Source: an uncultured Clostridia bacterium
Lineage (GTDB): Bacteria; Bacillota_A; Clostridia; TANB77; CAG-508
Assembly (NCBI GenBank): GCA_944393405.1
Contig: CALYAC010000008.1
Span: forward strand, 43,354 to 107,353
DNA: 64,000 nt
Reading direction: 5' to 3'
This document shows positions 36,127 to 44,423 of this stretch, piece after piece. Position 1 is the first letter of the stretch, and each line of letters starts with the position of its first letter. Below the pieces are notes generated by a model. The model worked only from the letters and a program-made list of their open reading frames with translations. It did not search any database and was not told where the DNA came from. The position numbers were made by a program, and so were the translations under genes.

Positions 36127-36972
36127 CTATAAATTTAAACTACCTTCAAACACAGTTTCTGCTGGTCCTTGCATATATATGTGATTATCCTTAGACCATT
36201 CTATTTTTAACTTACCTCCTGGTAATTCTACATTTACTATTTCATCTGTATAACCATTTATTCCAGATGCAACAACAGCAGCACATGCACCTGTTCCACA
36301 TGCAAATGTTTCTCCAACTCCTCTTTCCCATACTCGTAACTTTATATTATTTTTATCATTAATTTGAACAAATTCTACATTTGTTCTATTAGGAAATATA
36401 GGGTTATTCTCTACAAGTGGTCCAATTTTTTCTATCTGTATTTCATCTAAATTTTCTACAAATGTAACTGCATGAGGATTTCCCATAGATACTACTGTAA
36501 ATCTCATTTTTTTACCATCTATATCTATGTCTAGGTCTTTATTAAAAGCTTCATACACATTATATGGAATATTTTTATCTTGAAATAAAGGCTCTCCCAT
36601 ATCAACTATGCTTTCTTTACAATTTCCTTTGCTATCTTCTAATATTTTTACTTTCTTTATTCCAGCAAGTGTCTGTATCGATAATTTATCTTTAGAAGAT
36701 AAGTTTTTATCATGTATGAATTTTGCAACGCATCTTATTCCATTTCCACACATCTCTGCTTCACTACCATCACTATTATATATTTTCATCTTAAAATCTG
36801 CTTTTTCATCATCAGGCTTATCAATTAATATTATTCCATCTGCACCAATACCAAAATGTCTATCACTTAATTTTTTTGTGACGTTTTGGATATCTTTTAT
36901 TTTCTTTCCATCTGTACAATCAATATATATATAATCATTTCCTATACCAGTCATTTTAGTAAAATTTAGCAT
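36127..36972 (-). CDS. dapF: Diaminopimelate epimerase
   Basis: 281 aa from the ATG at 36972, preceded by GAGGTGG. The two active-site cysteines are in AEMCGNGIRC and FACGTGACA, with MTGIGNDYIYID and GADGIIL in the N-terminal domain. It converts LL- to meso-diaminopimelate. Its motifs differ clearly from the racemase-like domain fused to hisS (GEFCVNATR and ETACGSG). Forms a unit with dapL. Confidence 0.97.
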   Translation of the reverse strand: MLNFTKMTGIGNDYIYIDCTDGKKIKDIQNVTKKLSDRHFGIGADGIILIDKPDDEKADFKMKIYNSDGSEAEMCGNGIRCVAKFIHDKNLSSKDKLSIQTLAGIKKVKILEDSKGNCKESIVDMGEPLFQDKNIPYNVYEAFNKDLDIDIDGKKMRFTVVSMGNPHAVTFVENLDEIQIEKIGPLVENNPIFPNRTNVEFVQINDKNNIKLRVWERGVGETFACGTGACAAVVASGINGYTDEIVNVELPGGKLKIEWSKDNHIYMQGPAETVFEGSLNL

Positions 36973-37020
36973 ATATACCACCTCTTAAATTTAATATATG
37001 CTAAATTTATAAATTTATAC

Positions 37021-37060
37021 AAAAAATACCGCAGATAGTTTTTTTAAGACTATCTACGGT
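37021..37060 (-). terminator. Terminator of the 37-kb cassette
   Basis: An 11-bp stem (37028-37038 with 37050-37060) followed by six U on the minus strand. A second small hairpin (GCGACA/TGTCGC, about 37070-37093) precedes it. Confidence 0.88.
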
Positions 37061-37098
37061 GTTACTATAGCGACAAATACTATCACCTGTCGCCTCTT

Positions 37099-37776
37099 TC
37101 AGGAGACTTTCTGTTCCTCTTTTTTCGATTCAACTTCCAAGAGCCCTCTGAGCGCTGCTGTAGCAACAATTACATGCTTTTCTTCTGGCTCTGCTGTGCT
37201 TACCAGCTGCACAAGCAATCCCAAAATATTAAACGGAAATATGCTATATACAAATAGCGGTAACCCCATAGTTAATATCTCGGGAATTTGCCTTCCTGTC
37301 ATTGAAAAAATGATCGATGAGATCAGGTACATCTCACAAATAGTAGCTATAAGATTCGAGCCACACTGTGAATGTATACGTGAATACCTGAATACATTTT
37401 TTTCTCTTTTTTTTCTTATGATCGCCTTTTCATACCAATGTGCCACCTTATGTTCTGCGCCATGAAACTTTACTATTTCGTTAGCCCTTACATATATTAA
37501 GGCAACTAATAAAATGGCAACAAAAACTGCGGTTGGTACGTGGTATAAAAATTTAGGTAAGTCAAAAATTACTACTACCTCTCTGAAAAGTCCACAACTT
37601 ATTAACACCTTTAATAGTGTTACCATGTTTTTCCGATTCTCAGCAGTACTAACTACCTCAGTTTCGATAGCTCCGGATGGCTTTATTGAGGCTTTTACAC
37701 CTATTTCACTCCGGCTTGAAAAAAAAGTTACAGAACCCTTGTCTGATGAACCTCCATTCAGTTTCATTTTTCCCAT
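37099..37776 (-). CDS. DUF1385 membrane protein on a GC-richer cassette
   Basis: 225 aa from the ATG at 37776 (GGGAG eight bases upstream). The family motifs VKFHGAEHKVAHWYEKA and YSRIHSQCGSNLIATI are present, with hydrophobic segments near 65-105 and 140-190. DUF1385/YqhQ proteins are widespread in Firmicutes; their function is not established. The copy has an unusual N-terminal 40 residues (GGSSDKGSVTFFSSRSEIG) and lacks the longer family N-terminus. Codon use is richer in G+C than the surroundings. It follows the TAG-interrupted gene by about 75 bp, in one apparent transcript. Confidence 0.8.
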   Translation of the reverse strand: MGKMKLNGGSSDKGSVTFFSSRSEIGVKASIKPSGAIETEVVSTAENRKNMVTLLKVLISCGLFREVVVIFDLPKFLYHVPTAVFVAILLVALIYVRANEIVKFHGAEHKVAHWYEKAIIRKKREKNVFRYSRIHSQCGSNLIATICEMYLISSIIFSMTGRQIPEILTMGLPLFVYSIFPFNILGLLVQLVSTAEPEEKHVIVATAALRGLLEVESKKEEQKVS

Positions 37777-37850
37777 GATGATATCTCCCTTCTTTTTTCT
37801 GCCACTCATACATGAAGTGGTCTTATGATTTTTTTGCTTCTGGCATACCG

Positions 37851-38240
37851 TTATTTAACAATAAGATATGGTACACCGCCAGGTAGAAATTGCCACATCT
37901 CCCTTGGAAAGCAGTATGACATCAGATTTAATCCAATTGCCATAGCAACCAGCATCTCACAAACTATGTGTTCACCTGTCCACATCTCGCCGTCTTTATT
38001 CGTACACATATTAAGGAATGTATAACCTTCCTTAAATTGGACCGGTAATTCGGCAAGTAATGATGTTACAAGTTCCCGCTTTTTTTCTAAGCGCTGAGGA
38101 TTAAATCCAAAGTTGGTTGTAATTCCCTCAACTCTTACATATTTTGATGAGTCTTTTTCCTCATCAAAATAGCACTAAAAAAATGCTTCGCTTACCAGTT
38201 TAGACATGTTTGCTGCAGTAATAATAATGTCTTTTTCCAT
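37851..38240 (-). pseudogene. Conserved small gene interrupted by in-frame TAG
   Basis: An ATG at 38240, after AGGAGGAATGACT, opens a 130-codon frame that reads MEKDIIITAANMSKLVSEAFF, then TAG at codon 22 (38175-38177), then continues in the same frame, CYFDEEKDSSKYVRVEGITTNF, to a TAA at 37851. The downstream part is open for 107 codons and keeps coding character (ELVTSLLAELP, NKDGEMWTGEH, FPREMWQFLPGGVPYLIV). It resembles a family of small unnamed Firmicutes proteins. A single substitution seems to have made the stop; the gene is either recently inactivated or read through. Confidence 0.7.
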
Positions 38241-38285
38241 AGTCATTCCTCCTGAAATTATATTATTTAATAAAGCATCATTTTA

Positions 38286-38314
38286 ATTATATACTATTTT
38301 ACATAATATTGCAA
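38286..38314 (-). promoter_or_regulatory. Promoter of the 37-kb cassette
   Basis: On the minus strand TTGCAA (38309-38314), 17-bp spacer and TATAAT (38286-38291). The spacer contains TATGTAAAATA, also seen at the same place in the 53.2-kb cassette promoter and, with one base missing, in the 53.8-kb one. Confidence 0.6.
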
Positions 38315-38323
38315 ATTCAAGTA

Positions 38324-38364
38324 CAAAAAAAACAACCTACAAACATTTAAGTTCGTAAGCTGTT
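38324..38364 (-). terminator. Terminator of the tRNA cluster
   Basis: A 14-position stem (38331-38344 with 38351-38364). The three non-Watson-Crick positions are A-C in the plus strand and therefore U-G pairs in minus-strand RNA, showing that it works on that strand; a U-run follows. Confidence 0.8.
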
Positions 38365-38369
38365 AATTT

Positions 38370-38445
38370 TGGTGGCTTGAAGTGGAATCGAACCACTGAC
38401 ACAGGGATTTTCAGTCCCTTGCTCTACCAACTGAGCTATCAAGCC
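38370..38445 (-). tRNA. tRNA-Phe (GAA)
   Basis: 76 nt cloverleaf with encoded CCA. Acceptor GGCTTGA/TCAAGCC, D-arm AGCTCAGTTGGTAGAGC, anticodon loop CTGAAAA (anticodon GAA, complement at 38410-38412), T-arm GTGGTTCGATTCCAC. Last of three tandem tRNA genes. Confidence 0.95.
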
Positions 38446-38451
38446 AAAAAA

Positions 38452-38528
38452 TGGCGACCCGGAACGGGCTCGAACCGTCGACCTCTAGCGTGACAGGCTA
38501 GCGTTCTAACCAACTGAACTACCGGGCC
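38452..38528 (-). tRNA. tRNA-Asp (GUC)
   Basis: 77 nt with encoded CCA. Acceptor GGCCCGG pairs with CCGGGTC (one G-U), anticodon loop CTGTCAC gives GUC (complement at 38492-38494), T-arm GACGGTTCGAGCCCGTT. Middle gene of the cluster, 6 bp from tRNA-Phe. Confidence 0.95.
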
Positions 38529-38557
38529 GTATAGGAAATAGTTCTTTAAAATAAAAA

Positions 38558-38633
38558 TGGTGGGCGCAATAGGGCTCGAACCTATGACCTCCTGCTTGTA
38601 AGGCAGATGCTCTCCCAGCTGAGCTATGCGCCC
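38558..38633 (-). tRNA. tRNA-Val (UAC)
   Basis: 76 nt with encoded CCA. Acceptor GGGCGCA/TGCGCCC, D-arm AGCTCAGCTGGGAGAGC, anticodon loop CTTACAA gives UAC (complement at 38598-38600), T-arm ATAGGTTCGAGCCCTAT. First gene of the three-tRNA transcript. Confidence 0.95.
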
Positions 38634-38651
38634 ATTTCCTTCGACTTTCTT

Positions 38652-38680
38652 AGTATACTAGATTTTTCTTTTTTTGTCAA
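38652..38680 (-). promoter_or_regulatory. Promoter of the tRNA cluster
   Basis: On the minus strand a perfect TTGACA (38675-38680), 17-bp spacer and TATACT (38652-38657), 18 bp before tRNA-Val. Confidence 0.85.
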
Positions 38681-38748
38681 CAACTTTTTTAAAATTTTTT
38701 ACTATTTTTTTATATATTTTTATTATTTTGCTATCAAGGTTTACATAT

Positions 38749-38793
38749 AAATAAAATAGCGGATTTATTTATATTAAATCCACTATCTTATTT
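38749..38793 (-). terminator. Terminator after the CtpB-like gene
   Basis: A 19-position stem (38749-38767 with 38775-38793) whose imperfect positions become G-U pairs in minus-strand RNA. It lies just past the protease stop codon. Confidence 0.75.
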
Positions 38794-38799
38794 AATCTT

Positions 38800-39999
38800 T
38801 TATTTTAGTTCTTCGATAGCCTTTTTTAATTGAGTATCATTCTTATCAGTTATTTCTTTTGTATTTTCTGGTAATTTAACTTCGATATCTGGCTCGATTC
38901 CTATTTTGTTTATGGAATTTCTATTAGGTGTACAATATTCTGCTGTTGTTATCTTTAATCCACTTCCATCTGATAAACTATATAAAGTTTGAATAACGCC
39001 TTTTCCATAAGTTTTCTCACCTATTATTGTTGCTTTTCCATTATCTTTTAATGCTCCTGCTAATATTTCTGAAGCACTAGCAGAATATTCATTTGTTAAA
39101 ACAACAATTGGCATATTAATTATTGGATCTTCTTCTGCTGTTGTGATTGTTTCATTTCCATCTTTATCCTTTTCTATTAATAAAGTGCTTCCTTTGTCAC
39201 ATATCATCTCTAGTATATCAATAGATTCATCAACTACTCCACCACCATTATTACGTATATCTATAATAAGTGATGTTGCACCTTCTGATTTCAATTTTTC
39301 ATAATTTTCTCTAAACTCTTTTGCAGCTCCTCCATCAAAATCTGCTATTTGAATATATCCAATATTACTTTCAAGCATTCTTGAATCTATATGACTTACT
39401 TCTATTTTCTTTCTTTCTACCTCTACATCAAAAGTTTCATCTTCTCTTTTTATTTCTAATTTAACTTTAGTGCCTTCTTCTCCTTTTATTTCATCAGACA
39501 TTTCTTCTACATTGTCTTTCGTTACCTCTGTGCCTTCAACCTTATTTATGATGTCTCCTTCTTTTAATCCCGCTGATTCTGCTGGGGATCCTTCCATTGG
39601 TTCTAATACAGTAATTATTCCATCTTCATAATTTACAACCATATATATACCAATTCCCACATAATTTCCAACTGCTGTCTCTAACTGTTCTTGCATCTCT
39701 TCTGGTGTATAATATTCTGTATATTCATCTCCAACACCTGCAACATATCCTTTTATAGCCATTTCTAGCATTTGCTCATCATCAATTTCTCCAATATATT
39801 CATCTTCAATCATTGTTCTAATTGTTGCAAGTGCACCTTCTATACCTGTAGTTCCACCATTTTCTCTAATGCTTTCTAAACTTGATGATGAAATTATTGT
39901 TTCCTTAATAAAAATAGTTGTTATAAGCGAAGATAATAATGCTGTAATAATAATTAGCATTATTATTTTATAAATTCTTTGACCTTTTGTTTCTTCCAT
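38800..39999 (-). CDS. S41 family C-terminal processing protease (CtpB-like)
   Basis: 399 aa exported serine protease. N-terminal membrane anchor at about 11-30, PDZ domain near 100-195 (GIGIYMVVNYEDGIITVLEPMEGSPAESAGLKEGDIINKVEGTEV), then the S41 catalytic domain with S308 (YSASASEILAGAL), K333 and Q337 (TYGKGVIQ), spaced as in Bacillus CtpB. CtpB cleaves SpoIVFA during sporulation, but the family also processes wall and divisome proteins. It is downstream of two M23 proteins and ftsEX, a common clostridial arrangement. Confidence 0.92.
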   Translation of the reverse strand: MEETKGQRIYKIIMLIIITALLSSLITTIFIKETIISSSSLESIRENGGTTGIEGALATIRTMIEDEYIGEIDDEQMLEMAIKGYVAGVGDEYTEYYTPEEMQEQLETAVGNYVGIGIYMVVNYEDGIITVLEPMEGSPAESAGLKEGDIINKVEGTEVTKDNVEEMSDEIKGEEGTKVKLEIKREDETFDVEVERKKIEVSHIDSRMLESNIGYIQIADFDGGAAKEFRENYEKLKSEGATSLIIDIRNNGGGVVDESIDILEMICDKGSTLLIEKDKDGNETITTAEEDPIINMPIVVLTNEYSASASEILAGALKDNGKATIIGEKTYGKGVIQTLYSLSDGSGLKITTAEYCTPNRNSINKIGIEPDIEVKLPENTKEITDKNDTQLKKAIEELK

Positions 40000-40070
40000 G
40001 TGCTCACTATTCCTTCCTCTATATCCTCTATAAAAGTATATATTTTAAAAATTTATTTATACCTATTTAT

Positions 40071-40100
40071 ATGAGATTGCTTAAAACCAAGCAATCTCAT
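40071..40100 (-). terminator. Hairpin between the EnvC-like and CtpB-like genes
   Basis: A perfect 12-bp stem (40071-40082 with 40089-40100) with a 6-nt loop. The U-run after it on the minus strand is weak, so it may only partly terminate or may stabilise the upstream message. Confidence 0.55.
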
Positions 40101-40120
40101 ATTTTAATACTATGTAATAT

Positions 40121-41353
40121 TTATGGAACTTTAACATAATTTAGTGGGTTCGTATATTCTCCATTTATTCTTACCTCAAAATGTAAATGCGGTCCTGTAG
40201 AATTTCCAGTAGAACCAACTTCCATTATTGTTTCTCCTTGTTTAACTTCTTTTCCTACTGTTGTTAATATTTTATTTCCATGTCCATACAAAGTAACTAC
40301 TCCGTCTCCATGATTAATCATTACACAATTTCCATATCCTCCAAGCCATCCTGCATATGTAACTACTCCATCTAAAGCAGCCACTACAGGTGTACCTAAA
40401 GGTGCTCCTCCTATATCTAATCCCGTATGTTGTTTAACAATACCTTGTATAGGATGTTCTCTTATTCCAAAATTAGATGTAATAACTGTTCCACTTGCTG
40501 CAACTGGCCATAGCATTTCTCCACCAGTATATTGTATATCAACTGGAATATTAGTTGAATTCATTATTTGCGCTTCTATTTCAGCTTGTTCTTTTTTATA
40601 TGCAGTAATCTTGTCTTGAAGTTCTTTTTCTCCCTTAGATAATTTATTTGCATAACTTGATTGTAGTGTTTTCATATTACTTAGAACTACTGACGTTTGC
40701 TCACTTTTTGCCTTTACTTCTTTTATCTGAGCCTGCTCTTCTTCAAGCTGTTTTTGTGTTGTTTCAATATTTTCCTTTTCAGTTTTTATCTCGTTAATTA
40801 ATTGATTATCATATTCTGCCATTTCTTCAATGACATAATATCTAGAAACAAAATCAATTATATTTTTTGATTTTAATAATACGTCTAAATATTCTGTATC
40901 TCCTGCTTCATACATTGCTACTAGTCTATTTGCTAATATTTCTTTCTTTTGATTATAGTCTAAATTTGCAAGTGCTAATCTTGCCATTGAATCATTAATT
41001 GATTGTTGCAATGCATCCATCTGTGTTTGCATATTTTCTATATCTTTTTCATATTCTAATACTTTATCTTCTGCTTCTTGTACTTTTATCATTGTATCTG
41101 ATAATTCGCCTTGAACATATTCAAGTTTTACATTTGTTTCATTTAATTTATCAGATACTGCATTTTTTTGTTCTAATAATTTTTGCTGTTCTTCCGGAGT
41201 CAAATCATTATTTATACTATTTGTTACATCATTTGATATTATGTTTGAATCCACATTATTTGTTATTACATTATCTTGGGCAAATACGAAGCTACAGAAA
41301 TATTGTAATAAAACAACTATTGCTAATATTATTACTGCTACTCTCTTCTTCAT
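40121..41353 (-). CDS. EnvC-like murein hydrolase activator / M23 peptidase
   Basis: 410 aa. Signal peptide at residues 1-25. Long coiled coil at about 55-265 (rich in Glu/Gln/Lys, LNETNVKLEYVQGELSDTMIKVQEAEDK). C-terminal LytM/M23 domain with the zinc motifs QHTGLDIGG (H-x3-D) and GPHLHFEV (H-x-H), both complete, so peptidase activity is possible, unlike E. coli EnvC. It cleaves peptide cross-links of peptidoglycan. It is the second of two tandem paralogues after ftsEX; FtsEX controls such coiled-coil proteins during division or sporulation. Confidence 0.93.
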   Translation of the reverse strand: MKKRVAVIILAIVVLLQYFCSFVFAQDNVITNNVDSNIISNDVTNSINNDLTPEEQQKLLEQKNAVSDKLNETNVKLEYVQGELSDTMIKVQEAEDKVLEYEKDIENMQTQMDALQQSINDSMARLALANLDYNQKKEILANRLVAMYEAGDTEYLDVLLKSKNIIDFVSRYYVIEEMAEYDNQLINEIKTEKENIETTQKQLEEEQAQIKEVKAKSEQTSVVLSNMKTLQSSYANKLSKGEKELQDKITAYKKEQAEIEAQIMNSTNIPVDIQYTGGEMLWPVAASGTVITSNFGIREHPIQGIVKQHTGLDIGGAPLGTPVVAALDGVVTYAGWLGGYGNCVMINHGDGVVTLYGHGNKILTTVGKEVKQGETIMEVGSTGNSTGPHLHFEVRINGEYTNPLNYVKVP

Positions 41354-41378
41354 ATTTGCCTCCTTTCTTTATATTTTA

Positions 41379-42536
41379 TTAATAATATACTAAACTTGGA
41401 TGACTAGTATATTGAAGTGGATCTACTCTATATGAATTAGCAGTTCCTCCTATATATACTTCATAATGTAAGTGTGGTCCTGTAGAAATTCCTGTATTTC
41501 CTGATGTTGCTATTTGTTGTCCTCTTGAAACTGTTTGTCCTTGACTTACACTATATCCTGATAAATGTCCGAATCCTGTATAGTATCCATTACCATGATC
41601 TATCATTACATAATTTCCATATCCTGAAAGCCATCTAGCTATTATTACCTTTCCTGATGCTGGTGCATAAACTGGAACATAACTTACTGCTATATCTACA
41701 GCTCCATGGTTAGAAGATGCTCCCGCTGTTGGTGAATCTCTATATCCAAATACAGATGTTATAATATTGTAGCTATATGATAAAGGCCAATCTAAAACAC
41801 CTTCAAAGCTTCCTTCATATCCTCCACCTGAACTTGCATTATTTCCTGCTTCTTCTATTTCTTTTTGTGCATCTTTTATTGCTTCTTCAAACTCATCTAT
41901 TGTTTGTTGTAATTCTTTTTCTTCTGCTGATAAATTATTTACTTTCGCTTGTTTTGCTTTTTTAGCTACTTGTAATTTTTCATTTTTTGATTCTACTTTT
42001 TTCTTTGCTTCATCTACTTCTTTTTTCTCTTTTTCTAAATCATCTTTTACTTCTTGAGTTTCTTCTTGTTTTTCTAGAATTGAAGTTATTACTTCTTGAT
42101 CTGCTTGTGCTATCTCTTCTACTCTATAGTATCCTGATATAAATGATGTTATATCATCTGATGATAGAAGTATATCTAAATATGTAGTTTGTCCTTTTTC
42201 ATACATTGCTATTAGTCTATTAACTAATAATTCTTCTCTTTCTTTATTTTCTTCTTCTAATTCCTTTATTTCTTTCTCTTTTGTTTCAATTGAATCTTTT
42301 AAATCACTAATTTTAGTTTGTAATTCATCAATATCGTCTTCATAATCTGATATTTGTGCATTTAATTCACTAATATCATCTAATACAGAATTTTTCTCAG
42401 CTGTTACTTCATCTTTTTTATCTTCTGCTTCTTGTTTTTGATCTTTTAATTCAGATATACTTGCTGCAAATGATGGAACTGTCATAATTGAAAGTAATAT
42501 AAATATTAATATTACTGATACAATTTTTTTTATCAT
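41379..42536 (-). CDS. EnvC-like coiled-coil M23 peptidase (paralogue)
   Basis: 385 aa with the same plan as its downstream neighbour: signal peptide (about 1-25, ending SFAAS), coiled coil at about 28-225 and M23 domain with NHGAVDIAV and GPHLHYEVYIGG, zinc ligands intact. The shared element YLDILLSS/YLDVLLKS inside the coiled coil matches the region by which PcsB/EnvC proteins bind FtsX. It stands 70 bp after ftsX. Two adjacent FtsEX partners suggest division of labour between septation stages. Confidence 0.93.
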   Translation of the reverse strand: MIKKIVSVILIFILLSIMTVPSFAASISELKDQKQEAEDKKDEVTAEKNSVLDDISELNAQISDYEDDIDELQTKISDLKDSIETKEKEIKELEEENKEREELLVNRLIAMYEKGQTTYLDILLSSDDITSFISGYYRVEEIAQADQEVITSILEKQEETQEVKDDLEKEKKEVDEAKKKVESKNEKLQVAKKAKQAKVNNLSAEEKELQQTIDEFEEAIKDAQKEIEEAGNNASSGGGYEGSFEGVLDWPLSYSYNIITSVFGYRDSPTAGASSNHGAVDIAVSYVPVYAPASGKVIIARWLSGYGNYVMIDHGNGYYTGFGHLSGYSVSQGQTVSRGQQIATSGNTGISTGPHLHYEVYIGGTANSYRVDPLQYTSHPSLVYY

Positions 42537-42615
42537 AAGATTCCTCTCTCCTTTTTATCTTTATTAGTTTTATTATTTTATTTATTTTAATTTGTTATTT
42601 TAATATAAATATTTA

Positions 42616-43527
42616 TTATACTTCTAAGTATTTCTTCATTGATATAGCACTACCAATTGCACCTATTCCTATTCCCATTATTATATATACAATAAATAAC
42701 ATTGAAAGCATGTCTGAGAAAGTTAATAAACTTATTTGAAGTGTTGTTACCATTGAACTTGTTATTAATTTTTCAACTATAAAATTATATGTAAATCCAA
42801 GTATAACTACTGATATTAATGCAGATACAATACCTATTATAATACCTTCTACCATAAATGGCCATCTTATAAATCCGTTTGTTGCACCAACATATTTCAT
42901 TATTGAAATTTCTTTTCTTCTAGCATGTACTGTAAGCTTTATTGTATTAGCAATAATAAATATTGAAATAAGAACTAATAAAACAAGTATAACAGCTGTT
43001 GCTGTTCTTATACCATTGGCAATATCAACAAGTTTATTTACTGTTTGATTTCCTGCCTCAATATCAGCTACATGTTCAAATGTCCTTATCTCGTTTTGAA
43101 CTTCTTCATTTTTTGTCAAATCAGTAAGAGTAATTACATATGATGCTTTAAATGGATTATATCCATCAGCTGTATAATCACTTAAAAATTTATTTATATC
43201 ATCTGACCAACTTTTTACATCATTTAAAGCTTGTTCTTTTGAAACATATTCAGTTGTATTTACATATTGTATTGATTTTATCTTTTGCTCTAATTCAGCT
43301 TCCTGTTCTGGAGTTGCTTCTGGATCAATAAATACTTGCATTGCTTGCTCTGATTGTATTTGTTCCATGATATAGTTGATATTTTCTCCTATTAGAAAGA
43401 ATATACCAAATATAAACATTGTTGCACACATTATAATTATTGACGCTGCTGTTGATTTCTTGTTTTTAAAAAAGTTTCTAAAACCTTCTCCAATTAAATA
43501 ACCAAAAATACTATATTTCACTATCAT
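42616..43527 (-). CDS. ftsX: Cell division protein FtsX
   Basis: 303 aa from the ATG at 43527 with AAAGGTGG just upstream; this overlaps the ftsE end by 17 bp. Four membrane helices: one near 20-42, a large extracellular loop of about 120 residues (the hydrolase-binding region, EQAMQVFIDPEATPEQEAELEQKI), then three near 170-195, 220-245 and 270-292. FtsX transmits ATP hydrolysis by FtsE to extracellular peptidoglycan hydrolases, here likely the two M23 proteins encoded next. Confidence 0.94.
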   Translation of the reverse strand: MIVKYSIFGYLIGEGFRNFFKNKKSTAASIIIMCATMFIFGIFFLIGENINYIMEQIQSEQAMQVFIDPEATPEQEAELEQKIKSIQYVNTTEYVSKEQALNDVKSWSDDINKFLSDYTADGYNPFKASYVITLTDLTKNEEVQNEIRTFEHVADIEAGNQTVNKLVDIANGIRTATAVILVLLVLISIFIIANTIKLTVHARRKEISIMKYVGATNGFIRWPFMVEGIIIGIVSALISVVILGFTYNFIVEKLITSSMVTTLQISLLTFSDMLSMLFIVYIIMGIGIGAIGSAISMKKYLEV

Positions 43528-44197
43528 AACCACCTTTTTTATCATCTCTAATTATGTTGCCTTTTTCTATTTGTATAACCCTCTTTTTCATTTTGTCAAC
43601 TATGTCTTTAGCATGTGTTGCAACTACCACAGTTGTTCCCCTTGCATTAATATCATTTAATAAGCTCATTATTTCCCATGCTGTCTCTGGATCTAAATTT
43701 CCTGTAGGCTCATCAGCAATAATCATTGAAGGATTATTAACCAAAGCTCTTGCTAAGGCTACTCTTTGTTGTTCTCCTCCTGATAATTCATTTGGGTATA
43801 CTTTTGCTTTATCGCTTAATCCAACTAAAGATAATACCATTGGTACTTGTCTTCTTATGTGTTTTTGTGTTGATCTTACAATATACATTGCATAAGCTAC
43901 ATTATCATATACTGTTCTATCTGGAAGTAATCTGAAGTCTTGAAAAACCACTCCCATACTTCTTCTTAAAAATGGTACTCTTTTAGGTTTTAAAAAAGTT
44001 GTGTCTTTTCCATTTATTATTATATGTCCAGATGTTGGTTCTTCTTCTTTTAGTATAAGTTTTATTAAAGTTGACTTACCTGAACCTGAACTTCCTACTA
44101 AAAATGCAAATTCACCTTTATCAATTTTAAAATTTGCATTATGCACTGCTTCAGTTCCTGTGTCATATTTCTTACTTACATTTCTAAATTCGATCAT
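43511..44197 (-). CDS. ftsE: Cell division ATP-binding protein FtsE
   Basis: 228 aa. Walker A GSSGSGKST (35-43), signature LSGGEQQR (138-145), Walker B MIIADEPTGNLDP (from 158), H-loop THAKD. The FtsE-specific VFQDFRLLPDRTVYDNVAYAM is present. It heads the ftsE-ftsX-M23-M23-ctpB unit. Confidence 0.96.
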   Translation of the reverse strand: MIEFRNVSKKYDTGTEAVHNANFKIDKGEFAFLVGSSGSGKSTLIKLILKEEEPTSGHIIINGKDTTFLKPKRVPFLRRSMGVVFQDFRLLPDRTVYDNVAYAMYIVRSTQKHIRRQVPMVLSLVGLSDKAKVYPNELSGGEQQRVALARALVNNPSMIIADEPTGNLDPETAWEIMSLLNDINARGTTVVVATHAKDIVDKMKKRVIQIEKGNIIRDDKKGGYDSEI

Positions 44198-44265
44198 ATT
44201 TTTCTCCTTTTGTGAAAATATATTATATGTTTAAACTTTCTTTTTTCATAATAATTTACTTCTAT

Positions 44266-44294
44266 ATCATAACAATAAAAATAAATATTTGCAA
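44266..44294 (-). promoter_or_regulatory. ftsE promoter
   Basis: On the minus strand TTGCAA (44289-44294), 17-bp spacer and TATGAT (44266-44271), about 70 bp before ftsE. Confidence 0.55.
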
Positions 44295-44303
44295 TAGTTT
44301 TTT

Positions 44304-44352
44304 CATCAAAAAACTACATAAATTTTTATATAAAAATCATCTATGTAGTTTT
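44304..44352 (-). terminator. Terminator after the transketolase genes
   Basis: An 11-bp stem (44310-44320 with 44342-44352) and a run of six U on the minus strand, between the transketolase C-half stop and the ftsE promoter. Confidence 0.75.
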
Positions 44353-44423
44353 ATCTTGTTTTTTCTTTTATTTTCTTTTTATACAATATATTTGTCATAT
44401 TTTGTAAGTAAATTTATCTTTTT

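Noticed and set aside
36127..36972. dapF as a second copy of the racemase domain of hisS
   Set aside because: It has the classical AEMCGNGIRC and FACGTGACA motifs and lies with dapL, so it is the ordinary diaminopimelate epimerase.
37099..38314. Insertion sequence or prophage remnant in the 37-kb cassette
   Set aside because: No transposase or integrase, no terminal inverted repeat or target duplication was seen; only composition differs.
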